Origin: CAYRYU01 sp964428355
GTDB taxonomy: Bacteria; Muiribacteriota; Ozemobacteria; Ozemobacterales; Ozemobacteraceae
Reading direction: 5' to 3'
DNA length: 15,481 nt
NCBI GenBank assembly: GCA_964428355.1
Contig: CAYRYU010000142.1
Location: 1 to 15,481, forward strand
Position 1 is the first letter of the stretch. The number at the start of each line of letters is the position of its first letter. A model generated the notes under the pieces. It did no database searches, was not told the DNA's origin, and saw nothing but the letters and a program-made list of their open reading frames with translations. Positions 6,115 through 14,520 of this stretch are shown here, in pieces. The position numbers were made by a program, and so were the translations under genes.

Positions 6115-7602
6115 CTAGAGCGCTCTCGAAAGAGCCAGACGGAAATCTTTCGCGGTCTGGAAGCGTTTTCCCGGGGCTGCTGCAATGGAAGTCTCGACGA
6201 CCTCCGCCAAAGCGGGCGGGATCTGGGGAAACCTCTTCCTGATGGGCACATTCTCGGTCTGGATGATCGCAAGGAGGGGATCCATTCCGGGCGGGAAGTC
6301 CCTGGTGAAGGTTCCGGACAACATGTGGTACAGGGTTGCGCCCATCGAATAGACATCCGAGGGGAATCCCACATGCTTGAAATCGAGAATCTGCTCCGGA
6401 GGCATGTAAGGGATCGAACCCGCAATGTCACCCTTTTTCGTAATCGAGGCGCTGGACTTGAGATTCTTTGACAGCCCGAAATCCGCGATCTTCGGGATCC
6501 ACCCGGGGCCTTTCCGGCCCAGGAGGATGTTTGGCGGTTTGAGATCGCGGTGAACCACGTTGTAGGAATGTATGTATTCGAGCCCGCAAAGGGCCTGGAT
6601 CATGATCTGAACCGCCGTCGGAACGTCTATCCTTCCCTTCGATTCGAGGAGCCGCTGGACGTCGGTCCCCTCGACGAACTCCATCACGATGAAGAACACC
6701 CCGTCGGAGTAGTTCCCCTCGTAGCACATGACGATATTCTCGTGCACCATTTGCCGCGAGAGAGGGATCTCCCGGTCCCGGAAACGTTGGATCACGACAT
6801 CGGATGTGTTGCAATCGGGGCGGATGACCTTGATCGCAACGGGTTTTCCGTCGGACTGGGACCGCCCGAGGTAGACCGCTCCCATTCCGCCTTCCCCAAG
6901 CTTCCTGGTCACCTCGTAGCCGGGAAAAGCCGGAATCTTCTGGGGTTTTCCCAGGAGCCCGGCTTCCTTGAGAAGCCTCATCAGGGCATCGGCCGCCGCC
7001 GCCTCCTTCTTCGGATCGCGAGCCGGTTGGGCGATGGGCCGGGCAATGGGTTTCGGGACCGCGGGTTTTCCGGGCACCGCGGGATATTCCTTTTCGCGTT
7101 CACTCTTCGGGGCTTCCGCTTTCCGGCAGGTTTCACACAAGAAGATGTTGTTTCCCTTCCCGAGCTTATCCCGCTGGTCGTGCGGAATCACCGCCCCGCA
7201 CCGGCTGCACTCGACGTCTGCCGTAACCGTGATCCTCATCACGGTGTCACCTACCGTGATCGTGTCTCCGTTGCGCAGCTCGACCTCGAACTCGGAGCGG
7301 TTCCAGTCTTCCCGGACCGCCCCTTTCGGGTGATCCTGAGTGCCGGAAGGGGGCTTCGATCCGGGCTCCCGGCCACCGTACTTCCGGTCATTGACTATCG
7401 TTCCGTTGAGGCTTCCCAGGTCTCGGGCGAAAACCCTCGGGGGGTTGACTTCCAAAAGAAAATGGTGCCTGGAAATGAAATTGTCCTTGGGAAGGCAGCA
7501 AGTGGCGGTTGGAGCCCGTCCGAAGAGAAAGGTGTCGTGCTGGGAGAATTCGAACTTCTTCCCCGCCATCGGCCCACGTTCGACCGTCAAATCTACTTTC
7601 AT
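6115..7602 (-). CDS. FHA / zinc-ribbon / Ser-Thr protein kinase
   Basis: A soluble 495-residue kinase. The N-terminal FHA domain (about 1-128; GRA at 28-30, SRHH at 44-47, SLNGT at 64-68) should bind phosphothreonine peptides. It is followed by a zinc-ribbon-like CSRC...CETC pair (Cys132/135 and Cys156/159), then a proline/lysine-rich linker (165-225). The Hanks-type kinase domain (about 229-490) has the Gly loop GEGGMGAVYLG 236-246, Lys258, HRDLKPPN 351-358 and DFG 374-376, so it appears catalytically complete. The ATG at 7602 is chosen because AAGGAG sits five bases upstream; the longer frame to 7725 would overlap the preceding kinase gene and adds no domain. The gene lies 32 bases after the WD40 kinase and 96 bases before the Clp/FtsH-like protease. 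Likely role: it reads phosphothreonine marks, perhaps made by the neighbouring kinase, and phosphorylates its own targets. Confidence 0.9.
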   Translation of the reverse strand: MKVDLTVERGPMAGKKFEFSQHDTFLFGRAPTATCCLPKDNFISRHHFLLEVNPPRVFARDLGSLNGTIVNDRKYGGREPGSKPPSGTQDHPKGAVREDWNRSEFEVELRNGDTITVGDTVMRITVTADVECSRCGAVIPHDQRDKLGKGNNIFLCETCRKAEAPKSEREKEYPAVPGKPAVPKPIARPIAQPARDPKKEAAAADALMRLLKEAGLLGKPQKIPAFPGYEVTRKLGEGGMGAVYLGRSQSDGKPVAIKVIRPDCNTSDVVIQRFRDREIPLSRQMVHENIVMCYEGNYSDGVFFIVMEFVEGTDVQRLLESKGRIDVPTAVQIMIQALCGLEYIHSYNVVHRDLKPPNILLGRKGPGWIPKIADFGLSKNLKSSASITKKGDIAGSIPYMPPEQILDFKHVGFPSDVYSMGATLYHMLSGTFTRDFPPGMDPLLAIIQTENVPIRKRFPQIPPALAEVVETSIAAAPGKRFQTAKDFRLALSRAL

Positions 7603-7634
7603 TGCTTCTCCTTCCCGCTCCCAATGCGGTGATT

Positions 7635-10600
7635 CTATTTCCCGAAAAGGTTCCCCAGCATACCACGCTTTTTCTTTTCTTCGGCGATCCTGCGGGAGAG
7701 CTCCTCGAGATTGGGCTCCATCCAAACGATCCGGAACTTTTCGACCCGGTTTCGGATCCCGCCGAGGAGGTTCCCAGCCGCGGTGAGCTCCGCTTTCCCG
7801 AGAAGCTCGACAGTTCTCTCGATATCCGGAACCACCTTCAGAAGGGTCTGGACCATTTCGCCCCGTTCCATCAAGACGGGCTTCTTCAGGAGGTTCAGTA
7901 TCGGTTGGGAACGTTGAAAATAGCTCTCCGCTTCAGCGGAAAACGCCTTCCAGCCGAAATCGCCAAACCTCGCCAGGGAAGCGGCCTCCCTGAGATTGTT
8001 CTCCGAAAACCCCAGAAGACGCTCCCCGTGGCCTTCCCACCACTTTTTCAAAGCGTCGAGGAGCCGGGCCTTTTCGGGGAACTGCCCCGCCTCGAGCTCA
8101 TGGAAATACGCCTCCGCCTTGACGGGGTCGTTCCCCAAAAGATGGACCTGGGAAAGAAGCACCAGGACGTCACCTTTGGCAGGTTGGTCCCCGAGATCGC
8201 CCGTAAGCTTCAATGCCCTCTGCAAGCATGTCGCAGTGTATTGGAAAGCCGGGATGAGGCCCCGGGGCGGGGGAGGGTTTGGTTTCCTGGTCATCTTCAT
8301 GAGCCGGTCGATTCCGTCGGATGATCCCAGGCTCTTCATCGTCCCGTCCAGGAACTTCTTGGCTTCCGGGATCACCCGTCCCAGTTCGCTCCGATCCCGC
8401 TCCATCCCCCGGTGTCGGATCACTTCGGCCTCGAGTTTCGCGAACCTCGCTGAAACCTCGGGGTTGTTCAGTGCCTTAACTCCCGTTGCAGCGGCCCCGA
8501 ACAGCCTATCCAGTTCGCCTGGCGGGGGAGCCCCGCCCTTGGAGCCCGATTCGAGGAATCTTTCGAGCCTCTCGAGGCTGATCTCGCAGTTGGCGAGATT
8601 CAGCCTTGCCCTGAAATCAGCGGCTTCCTTGGCGAGTTCCGAATCACCCTTCTCTTTGGCTGCCAGGTCGAGCAAATGGACCGGATTTCCCGGACAATTC
8701 TCCCGATTCCCCGCTTCGAAAGCCCTGAAGAATTCCTGCAGCTGGTTTCTGGAAAGGTCTACCAAGGCATCCAGACAGAGTTTCCTCATCGCCCCGAACC
8801 CGGGGCCGTATAGGAAGGAACACACCTCCAGCATGTTCAAGATGATCCAGCGAAACTCGTAGTCGCCCTTTTTTTCCATCCACTCAACCAAAGCCAGAAG
8901 AACCCGTCCTTTCCGCTCGGGGGAGTTCAGACGGGTAGCCAGATCATCGGCCTTTTCGAAGGCCCGCTTTGAATCGGGGAGCAGACCGGATTCCAATCTC
9001 CTCTCTCCGATCAGGAGGTTCAAATCGTACAACTTCTCCTGGAAACCCAGCGCCTGGAGCCTGAATTCCTCTTTCAACCCCGGGGAAGAGGCAAGCTGGA
9101 GCGCAACCTCGACTGCGCGCTCCACCTCCCGCAGATCTTCCTCGGTGGGTTCGGTTCCCGGACTCGCACACCTCCCCAATATCGCGCGAGCCAGTAGGTC
9201 CAGAACCGGGGCCCCGATCCTGACCTGCATGGTCTGGAATTTCCCGTGCAGGGAGGGTTTCAGGTCTCCACATCCCTCGATCAGACGGCCCAGATAGCCA
9301 AGAACTCCGGCCCACTGATTCACCTTTCCGGCATTCTCGGCGGAAAAGGCTTTCTCCAAGGCTGAGATGAACGCATCGACCAACCGGATGCGCTTCGTCT
9401 TGAGGTCTTCGAGGGACAAGCCGCGGTCCGGAGGAATCCCGAAGGCTTCCACGATTCGTTGCGCATGGAAAAGCCCACGCTCCCTCTTCTGGATTCCCTC
9501 GAAAGTGTTGTCTTTTTCCAGCGCGGAACAGGTCTCCAGAAAACGGTCGAGATCGGATCCCAGAACGATGGGAGTCTGGGCTCCCGCTTGGCCTGCTTCA
9601 CCCTTGCCGTCCGGGAACTCCCAATCCCACTCGAGCTGGTATTTGAAGAGTTTCCGGGGGTCCTCCTTACCGATGAGGAAGGAAAAATCGGGTGAAAGGA
9701 AAAGGGGGGGGGAAAGAGGAAGTTCTTTGGCCAAGGCTTTTTTCCCAACGTCCCAGATCCCCACCGGTGCGTTTCCGCTCCCGGAAATCAGGAAACGGCC
9801 GTCATGGGAGAAGGTCAGGGATCGGGGGTCCTTCTTGGGCCAGGCCATAGTTATCGGCTGCATGCCGGTGTAAAGGTCCCAAAGGTGGATCCCCTCGTTC
9901 TTCCCCTCGGCAAAATGGCGCTGGTCAGGGGAGAATGCGCACGGAAACCCGAGGTTGGCCATGCCCTCCAGCGACAGGAGTTTCCCCCCGGAAGCCAGGC
10001 TCCATTGCTCGATCACGGACCAGCTACCGAGCTTCCCCGGGACCAGGTTCTCGATCCAGAGGGTGTCCCCGGGGCCAAAAGAGAACCGCCCGATATTCCA
10101 GGGAAGCTCGAGAGTCGGTTTCATGCTCCTGGAGTCCCAGATCTGGAGGGGTGGGGGAGGGGGCTTCTTAAGGTCAATCACGCGTTGAACCGGCTTGATG
10201 AGGAAAAATCTACCGTCTTTCGAGAAGTGGACGTTGGGAAGGAAGGAATCCTGCAACTCCTGGTGTGGACCTGAAAGGAGAGTCGCAATCTCGAACCGCT
10301 GGAACCTCGATTTCCAAAAAAGGAGCAGGTAGGTCCCGCAGGGACTCGCAAAGACGTAATTGACGGTCCCCTCCTCGGGGGGGACCAACTTCGAGGAACG
10401 AAGCAGCCTTTCCGATTCCAGGTCCCAGAGGTAGATCCGGTCGAGGGTATCGATGCTCAGCAGCCTGTTGGTTCCGGGGATCACGAGATGGTACTTCCGT
10501 GTAGTCAGATGCGGCCCTATTCTTCTGGGAGGATCCACAGAGGATGTTTCCTTGACCACCAAGGTATCCCCAGTCCTTCCCACCTGTGTTTGTGAGGCTT

Positions 10601-13600
10601 CGATGGAAATCAGGAACCTCCCATCGTGAGAAAGAGAAATGTTCGACGCGAGGGGAAACTCCCAATCCTTCACCTGGAAAGCCCCCGTCAGGCTTTTCCT
10701 CCGGCCCCGCGCATGAACCCTTTCCATGAACTCCTGCAACTCCAGGTTTCCGCGGAACCCCGGAATCTCCCTGGCTTCCTGCCCCCTCTGGTAAGCTCCT
10801 CCAAAGTCCCCCTTGGAGAAGAGGTCCTTTGCCTTGCCAAGCAGTGCCTGGAAACGCTCCCCGAAACTGACGTCCTCCACCACCGTCGAAATCCGGCTGA
10901 AAACCGGCTCCGCGGAATCCACGAATACCGGGGCCTCCAGATCCTCGTTCCGGACAATCTTCCAGAGTCTCAGGTAGTTTTCCACACCGGGGGGGGTGTT
11001 CAGCTTGCCCTGTCTCGAATTGGCGAAAGCGAGGTACCTTCCATCACTGGAAAAAGTCGCATACAGGACTTTCGAATAAGCTCCGAAGGACTTCTCGAGG
11101 CGGTTTGTTCGCATGTCCCAGACTTTCATCGACGCATCGCCCGAGGCTGAGAGGAGGAATTCCCCTTTCGGGGTGAAGGCGAAATCCAGGATCCGCCCGC
11201 CGTGTCCAGGCATTTCATCTGTGCACGCAAGTTTCCCGGAATCCCATCTACGGATCGTTCCATCCTCACCCCCGCTGAAGAAACTCAGGCCGTCAGGGGC
11301 GAGAATGCACATGCAGGCTCCCGGAGCGGAATCGGTCGATTCCTGGATGACGGAAAACTTCTGCGTTTCCATCACCCGAATTTTTCCATCGCTGCAACAC
11401 AGGAGGACCCGGTTTTCATCGAGAAACTTCATTGCCCCCACCGACCAGGGCATTCCTTCGAGAGTGTTAACGAAAGCCATTTTCGAGATGTCCCAGACTT
11501 CGATCGTGGAGTTCCCACGGGCTCCCAACAGAAGATTCACGTTGGGAGAGACAGCCATGGCCTTGATCTCCCAGGGAAACGGACCCATCGACCGGATGCC
11601 CTTCGTATAGCGATCGAGATACTTGCAGTGGAGTCTTCTGTATTCCTTGAAAGGAGGAAGATCGATGACCGCGGCGGTGAAAGTGCCTGAAAAGAATTGG
11701 TTTCGGCCAGGCACTTCCGTCCAGAAGCAGTCCATGCTTGGAACAACCCGACCCGGGTGACCGGTTTCCAGGGCGTATTCCCGTGCCTCGAACGAGTTCG
11801 CAAAAGGCCCTTCCCGGACGTACATGTACCCCAGTCGGGGGCTGATGAGGATCGGGGAATTACCCAGCGCCTGGCAGTTCAGCGCGAATACGGGTTGGAG
11901 GTCCCAGACCTCCTCGGGACGTTTCCCCGAATGCGGAATGTTCTCTGACCCGAGTCTCCTGGCATTCTCCAGGCATTTTTCCGCATCGTGCGGTAGGTTC
12001 ATCTTCCGAAGGACATGTGAAAGGTTGAGTTGATATCCCGGGTGATTCGGGGACAGTTCCGCGGCTTTCGTGAACTCCCTGTGAGCGTTCTCCAGCAACC
12101 GTTGTCGCGGCACCGTCCAGTTAAGGAGGGTCGACCGTCTCAACGTGGGTGGATCCCGGAAATTCCCCTGGGTCTTGCCCCATGGCGCGAGGCTCAGGAA
12201 AGTCAGGCCGGAAAGGTTGTGGCGGACCGCGGTATCCAACTTCGAGGAAGATGGTGACTCCAGGACGTCCATCGTTTCGTCATACCGTCCGGAGCGGAAA
12301 TGAAGGATCCCCCGCTGGTTCAACCCCTGCACGGGATCGACCTCCCCGAGATTCTTCTGCAAAGTGGAAACGGTGGGGCCATGAGTAACAAAATTCCTCT
12401 TCCAGTACAACTGAATCAGGTTGGCATTCGAAGCGGCATGGTACGGTTCGATCGTCAGCGCATCGAGCCACAGTTTTTCGGCCAGTCGATCGTTTCCAAG
12501 ATCGAGAAAGGACAGGGCGCGGTTGTTCAGGTCGTTCGCCCGATGCAGGTTCGGATCGAAGGGAATGCTAGCGTAAGGCCCTCCCGAGACCGCCTGGAAA
12601 ACCGGCAACAACCGCTCCCGGAGCTCCCCGAAGCCGGAGAACCTTGCAGCGGGGTCTTTGGAAAGGCATTTATCGAGGATGGGGTCCAGCTCCCGCGGGA
12701 GGGAACCGTCGATCGAGGAAAGCCTGGGAGGGGGCTCGTTCAGGTGCATCATCCGCAGGGCGATTTCCGGAGGCCTTGGATCCTCGGGATCGATGACGAA
12801 GGGACGACGGCCGGCAAGAATCTCGAACAGCATCACGCCGAAGGAGTAGACGTCGGCGGAACCCGTTGCACGCGATGCGGCAGACCATTGCTCGGGCGGC
12901 ATGTAGGCCGGGGTTCCGCAGATCTCCAGGTCCTGGGCTTTTCCCGAATCGCTATCGGCCCCCGGCTGGATCTTTCGGGCAAGACCGAAATCCGTGATCT
13001 TGACGGTACCATCCCGGAGCATCAGGACATTCTCCGGCTTGATGTCCCTATGGATCAGGTTCCTGGAATGGGCATAGATCATCCCATCGCAAAACTGGAG
13101 AGCAACCCGCATTTTTTCGGCAGGTGAAGGCGGAGAGGGTTTCTTGAGCCAGGTGGAAAGAGAGCCTCCGTCGACGAACTCCATGAAGATGGAGGGGGTT
13201 CCCTTGAAATCCTTGATGTAGAAGCCGGTGACGAGGTTCGGGTGCTTGGCGAGCTCCATCCAGGTCTCTGCTTCCTTGAGGAACAACCCGAGGAGCTCGG
13301 GTGAGGTCCGGTCAACGCGGATGGATTTCACCGCGAGATCGATGTTCCAGCCAAGATGGAAAACGCGGCAAACCGTTCCCATTCCCCCCTGACCGATGAC
13401 CTCTTCGACCCGGTAGATCCCTTCGATGATCTCCCTTTCCTGAATCGCAGGGATGACGGGGGCTTTCCCGGAAACTCCCGGACCCGCCTTTGCAAGGGTC
13501 TCCTGGGGGACATCCGGGGGAGGGGCTTTCAGGACGGTTGCATCACCCTGCCCCTTGAAAAGGGTGGCATCCAGGAAGGCCGATTTGATCAACGTGGCAT

Positions 13601-13661
13601 TTTGTCCGTCACCGCCGGGAGGCTTGAAAAAGGTCTCTCCTGGGTTGTCTCCGTCCGACAT
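7635..13661 (-). CDS. Giant Ser-Thr protein kinase with TPR and WD40 repeats
   Basis: A 2008-residue soluble kinase and scaffold. Residues 1-60 are unstructured-looking and carry five TxxK motifs (TFFK, TLIK, TLFK, TVLK, TLAK). The Hanks-type kinase domain (83-353) has GQGGMG 90-95, Lys112, Glu130, HRDIKPEN 204-211 and DFG 224-226, so it should be active. TPR-like helices follow (376-410, 445-470, 520-570). About a dozen WD40-like blades follow (696-1308; for example GTIRRWDSG, ASMKVWDMR, GIHLWDLYTG), split 5+7 by a helical segment at 925-990. The last 700 residues are alpha-helical, TPR-like in places, and I recognise no family there. No transmembrane helix is visible, unlike PknB-type sensors. 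The ATG at 13661 has AGGAAGG just upstream. It is the first gene of the minus-strand run and has a plausible extended -10 promoter 34-39 bases upstream. WD40 and TPR regions normally serve protein binding; partners are unknown. Confidence 0.92.
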   Translation of the reverse strand: MSDGDNPGETFFKPPGGDGQNATLIKSAFLDATLFKGQGDATVLKAPPPDVPQETLAKAGPGVSGKAPVIPAIQEREIIEGIYRVEEVIGQGGMGTVCRVFHLGWNIDLAVKSIRVDRTSPELLGLFLKEAETWMELAKHPNLVTGFYIKDFKGTPSIFMEFVDGGSLSTWLKKPSPPSPAEKMRVALQFCDGMIYAHSRNLIHRDIKPENVLMLRDGTVKITDFGLARKIQPGADSDSGKAQDLEICGTPAYMPPEQWSAASRATGSADVYSFGVMLFEILAGRRPFVIDPEDPRPPEIALRMMHLNEPPPRLSSIDGSLPRELDPILDKCLSKDPAARFSGFGELRERLLPVFQAVSGGPYASIPFDPNLHRANDLNNRALSFLDLGNDRLAEKLWLDALTIEPYHAASNANLIQLYWKRNFVTHGPTVSTLQKNLGEVDPVQGLNQRGILHFRSGRYDETMDVLESPSSSKLDTAVRHNLSGLTFLSLAPWGKTQGNFRDPPTLRRSTLLNWTVPRQRLLENAHREFTKAAELSPNHPGYQLNLSHVLRKMNLPHDAEKCLENARRLGSENIPHSGKRPEEVWDLQPVFALNCQALGNSPILISPRLGYMYVREGPFANSFEAREYALETGHPGRVVPSMDCFWTEVPGRNQFFSGTFTAAVIDLPPFKEYRRLHCKYLDRYTKGIRSMGPFPWEIKAMAVSPNVNLLLGARGNSTIEVWDISKMAFVNTLEGMPWSVGAMKFLDENRVLLCCSDGKIRVMETQKFSVIQESTDSAPGACMCILAPDGLSFFSGGEDGTIRRWDSGKLACTDEMPGHGGRILDFAFTPKGEFLLSASGDASMKVWDMRTNRLEKSFGAYSKVLYATFSSDGRYLAFANSRQGKLNTPPGVENYLRLWKIVRNEDLEAPVFVDSAEPVFSRISTVVEDVSFGERFQALLGKAKDLFSKGDFGGAYQRGQEAREIPGFRGNLELQEFMERVHARGRRKSLTGAFQVKDWEFPLASNISLSHDGRFLISIEASQTQVGRTGDTLVVKETSSVDPPRRIGPHLTTRKYHLVIPGTNRLLSIDTLDRIYLWDLESERLLRSSKLVPPEEGTVNYVFASPCGTYLLLFWKSRFQRFEIATLLSGPHQELQDSFLPNVHFSKDGRFFLIKPVQRVIDLKKPPPPPLQIWDSRSMKPTLELPWNIGRFSFGPGDTLWIENLVPGKLGSWSVIEQWSLASGGKLLSLEGMANLGFPCAFSPDQRHFAEGKNEGIHLWDLYTGMQPITMAWPKKDPRSLTFSHDGRFLISGSGNAPVGIWDVGKKALAKELPLSPPLFLSPDFSFLIGKEDPRKLFKYQLEWDWEFPDGKGEAGQAGAQTPIVLGSDLDRFLETCSALEKDNTFEGIQKRERGLFHAQRIVEAFGIPPDRGLSLEDLKTKRIRLVDAFISALEKAFSAENAGKVNQWAGVLGYLGRLIEGCGDLKPSLHGKFQTMQVRIGAPVLDLLARAILGRCASPGTEPTEEDLREVERAVEVALQLASSPGLKEEFRLQALGFQEKLYDLNLLIGERRLESGLLPDSKRAFEKADDLATRLNSPERKGRVLLALVEWMEKKGDYEFRWIILNMLEVCSFLYGPGFGAMRKLCLDALVDLSRNQLQEFFRAFEAGNRENCPGNPVHLLDLAAKEKGDSELAKEAADFRARLNLANCEISLERLERFLESGSKGGAPPPGELDRLFGAAATGVKALNNPEVSARFAKLEAEVIRHRGMERDRSELGRVIPEAKKFLDGTMKSLGSSDGIDRLMKMTRKPNPPPPRGLIPAFQYTATCLQRALKLTGDLGDQPAKGDVLVLLSQVHLLGNDPVKAEAYFHELEAGQFPEKARLLDALKKWWEGHGERLLGFSENNLREAASLARFGDFGWKAFSAEAESYFQRSQPILNLLKKPVLMERGEMVQTLLKVVPDIERTVELLGKAELTAAGNLLGGIRNRVEKFRIVWMEPNLEELSRRIAEEKKKRGMLGNLFGK

Positions 13662-13694
13662 GGTCCTTCCTGGTCCTCACTGGATTTCGGGGGA

Positions 13695-13700
13695 ATGATA
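13695..13700 (-). promoter_or_regulatory. Extended -10 promoter for the kinase/protease operon
   Basis: On the minus strand TATCAT is preceded by TGG, a TGn extended -10 element, placing the start near 13688 and the leader at about 27 bases. No convincing -35 box is found at 16-18 bases spacing, which extended -10 promoters can tolerate. It lies in the 123-base divergent gap shared with the SprA-related gene. Confidence 0.35.
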
Positions 13701-13732
13701 CCATGGAAACGACGAAGGCCACAGGGCAATAC

Positions 13733-13761
13733 TTGAAATTTGGGTGTGGGGGAATTACTTT
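13733..13761 (+). promoter_or_regulatory. Possible promoter for the SprA-related gene
   Basis: TTGAAA (13733-13738) is followed after 17 bases by TACTTT (13756-13761). The -35 is good and the -10 keeps only the first, second and last consensus bases. The start would fall near 13768, leaving a leader of about 17 bases before the ATG at 13785. Confidence 0.3.
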
Positions 13762-13784
13762 TAGATCATGGAATGGGGTGAACG

Positions 13785-14444
13785 ATGAAGATCCCTGGCA
13801 CGCAACTCAATCGGTCCGATTATCCTTCCATTCCGTCCTCCCGGGAAATCCCGTCGGTCCCGGAGACGGGGAATGGCATTGCCGCTGCTTCCGCTCCCCC
13901 CCCGGGGGAAGCTCCCGACGATTCCCTCACGGGTTCCCTCGAAACCCTCAACCACAACCCTTTATCGGAAGACCACCCGGAAGACAAGGCGGGACAGGCA
14001 TCCGGCACGAAAGGGGCCGGGTTGGGAGCCAGGGAAACACTTGATCCCCGAACCCTGGCGGTCCTGAACGAATTGAAAAGGGTCGATCGGGATGTGAGAG
14101 CCCATGAAGCCGCGCATGTTGCGGTCGGAGGCAAGTTCGTCACGGGCGGACCAAACTACCAGTACCAAACCGGACCGGATGGAAAGCAGTATGCCGTTGG
14201 AGGGGAAGTCCAGATCGATACCTCGGCGGTACCCGACGACCCAATGGCAACCATCGAAAAGATGAAGGTCGTCAGGCGTGCCGCGCTGGCACCCGGAGAT
14301 CCCTCCGCCCAGGACAGGTCCGTAGCCGCAACCGCCACCAAGATTGAAGCCCAGGCCCGCCTCGATGCCAAGGCAGTCGAGCAATCCAGGCAGGGAAGCG
14401 TTCCGGGCCCGAAGACGGGCTCCCATTTCGACCGGCGGGCTTGA
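13785..14444 (+). CDS. SprA-related putative metalloprotease
   Basis: The 219-residue product has a disordered, Pro/Ser-rich first 85 residues and a conserved C-terminal domain of the SprA-related family (putative metalloproteases). The family signature is visible: VRAHEAAHVAVGGKF with HEAAH at 107-111, then YQYQTGPDGKQYAVGGEVQID (two blocks, about 125-145), then MKVVRRAALAPGDPSAQD near 160-177 and an Ala-rich tail helix. HExxH normally holds zinc, but activity has not been established for most of this family, and its substrate is unknown. No signal peptide is seen. The ATG has GGGGTGA about four bases upstream. The gene is divergent from the giant kinase and separated from it by 123 bases that hold candidate promoters for both; this does not by itself link their functions. 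It converges on the disrupted gene at 14521. Confidence 0.85.
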   Translation: MKIPGTQLNRSDYPSIPSSREIPSVPETGNGIAAASAPPPGEAPDDSLTGSLETLNHNPLSEDHPEDKAGQASGTKGAGLGARETLDPRTLAVLNELKRVDRDVRAHEAAHVAVGGKFVTGGPNYQYQTGPDGKQYAVGGEVQIDTSAVPDDPMATIEKMKVVRRAALAPGDPSAQDRSVAATATKIEAQARLDAKAVEQSRQGSVPGPKTGSHFDRRA

Positions 14445-14457
14445 GGGGAAAAGCCGA

Positions 14458-14499
14458 CCCCTCCCCTGCGGCCCCCGCAGGCGAGTGTTTCGGGAACCC
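14458..14499. repeat. Dispersed palindromic repeat, copy 2 (intergenic)
   Basis: Matches bases 1-42 at 40 of 42 positions in the same orientation. It occupies most of the 76-base gap between the convergent SprA-related gene and the disrupted BamE-like frame. It contains a perfect seven-base-pair hairpin, CCTGCGG-CCC-CCGCAGG, at 14465-14481. Confidence 0.8.
14465..14481. terminator. GC-rich hairpin in convergent gap, possible bidirectional terminator
   Basis: The 7-bp all-matched stem with a 3-base loop begins 21 bases after the SprA-related stop and 40 bases after the stop of the minus-strand frame. It lacks a T-run on either side (only GTGTTT on the plus side and GGCTTTT further out on the minus side), so intrinsic termination would be weak. 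It is also the core of the dispersed repeat, which may be its real identity. Confidence 0.25.
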
Positions 14500-14520
14500 C
14501 TCCGGAACGGACGATGGGGT

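Noticed and set aside
6550..7632. Plus-strand open frame of 360 codons opposite the FHA kinase
   Set aside because: Antisense to intact FHA and kinase motifs; no motifs of its own.
7602..7725. Longer start for the FHA kinase at 7725
   Set aside because: It would overlap the end of the giant kinase by about 90 bases and adds a basic tail without domain content; ATG at 7602 has a strong ribosome-binding site and begins the FHA domain.
10140..10165. G-rich tract (GTGGGGGAGGGGG) as a possible regulatory quadruplex
   Set aside because: It encodes a polyproline stretch (LKKPPPPPLQ) inside the WD40 region, which explains the base composition.
14458..14499. Repeat as part of a CRISPR array
   Set aside because: Only two copies 14 kb apart, no regularly spaced repeats or cas genes.
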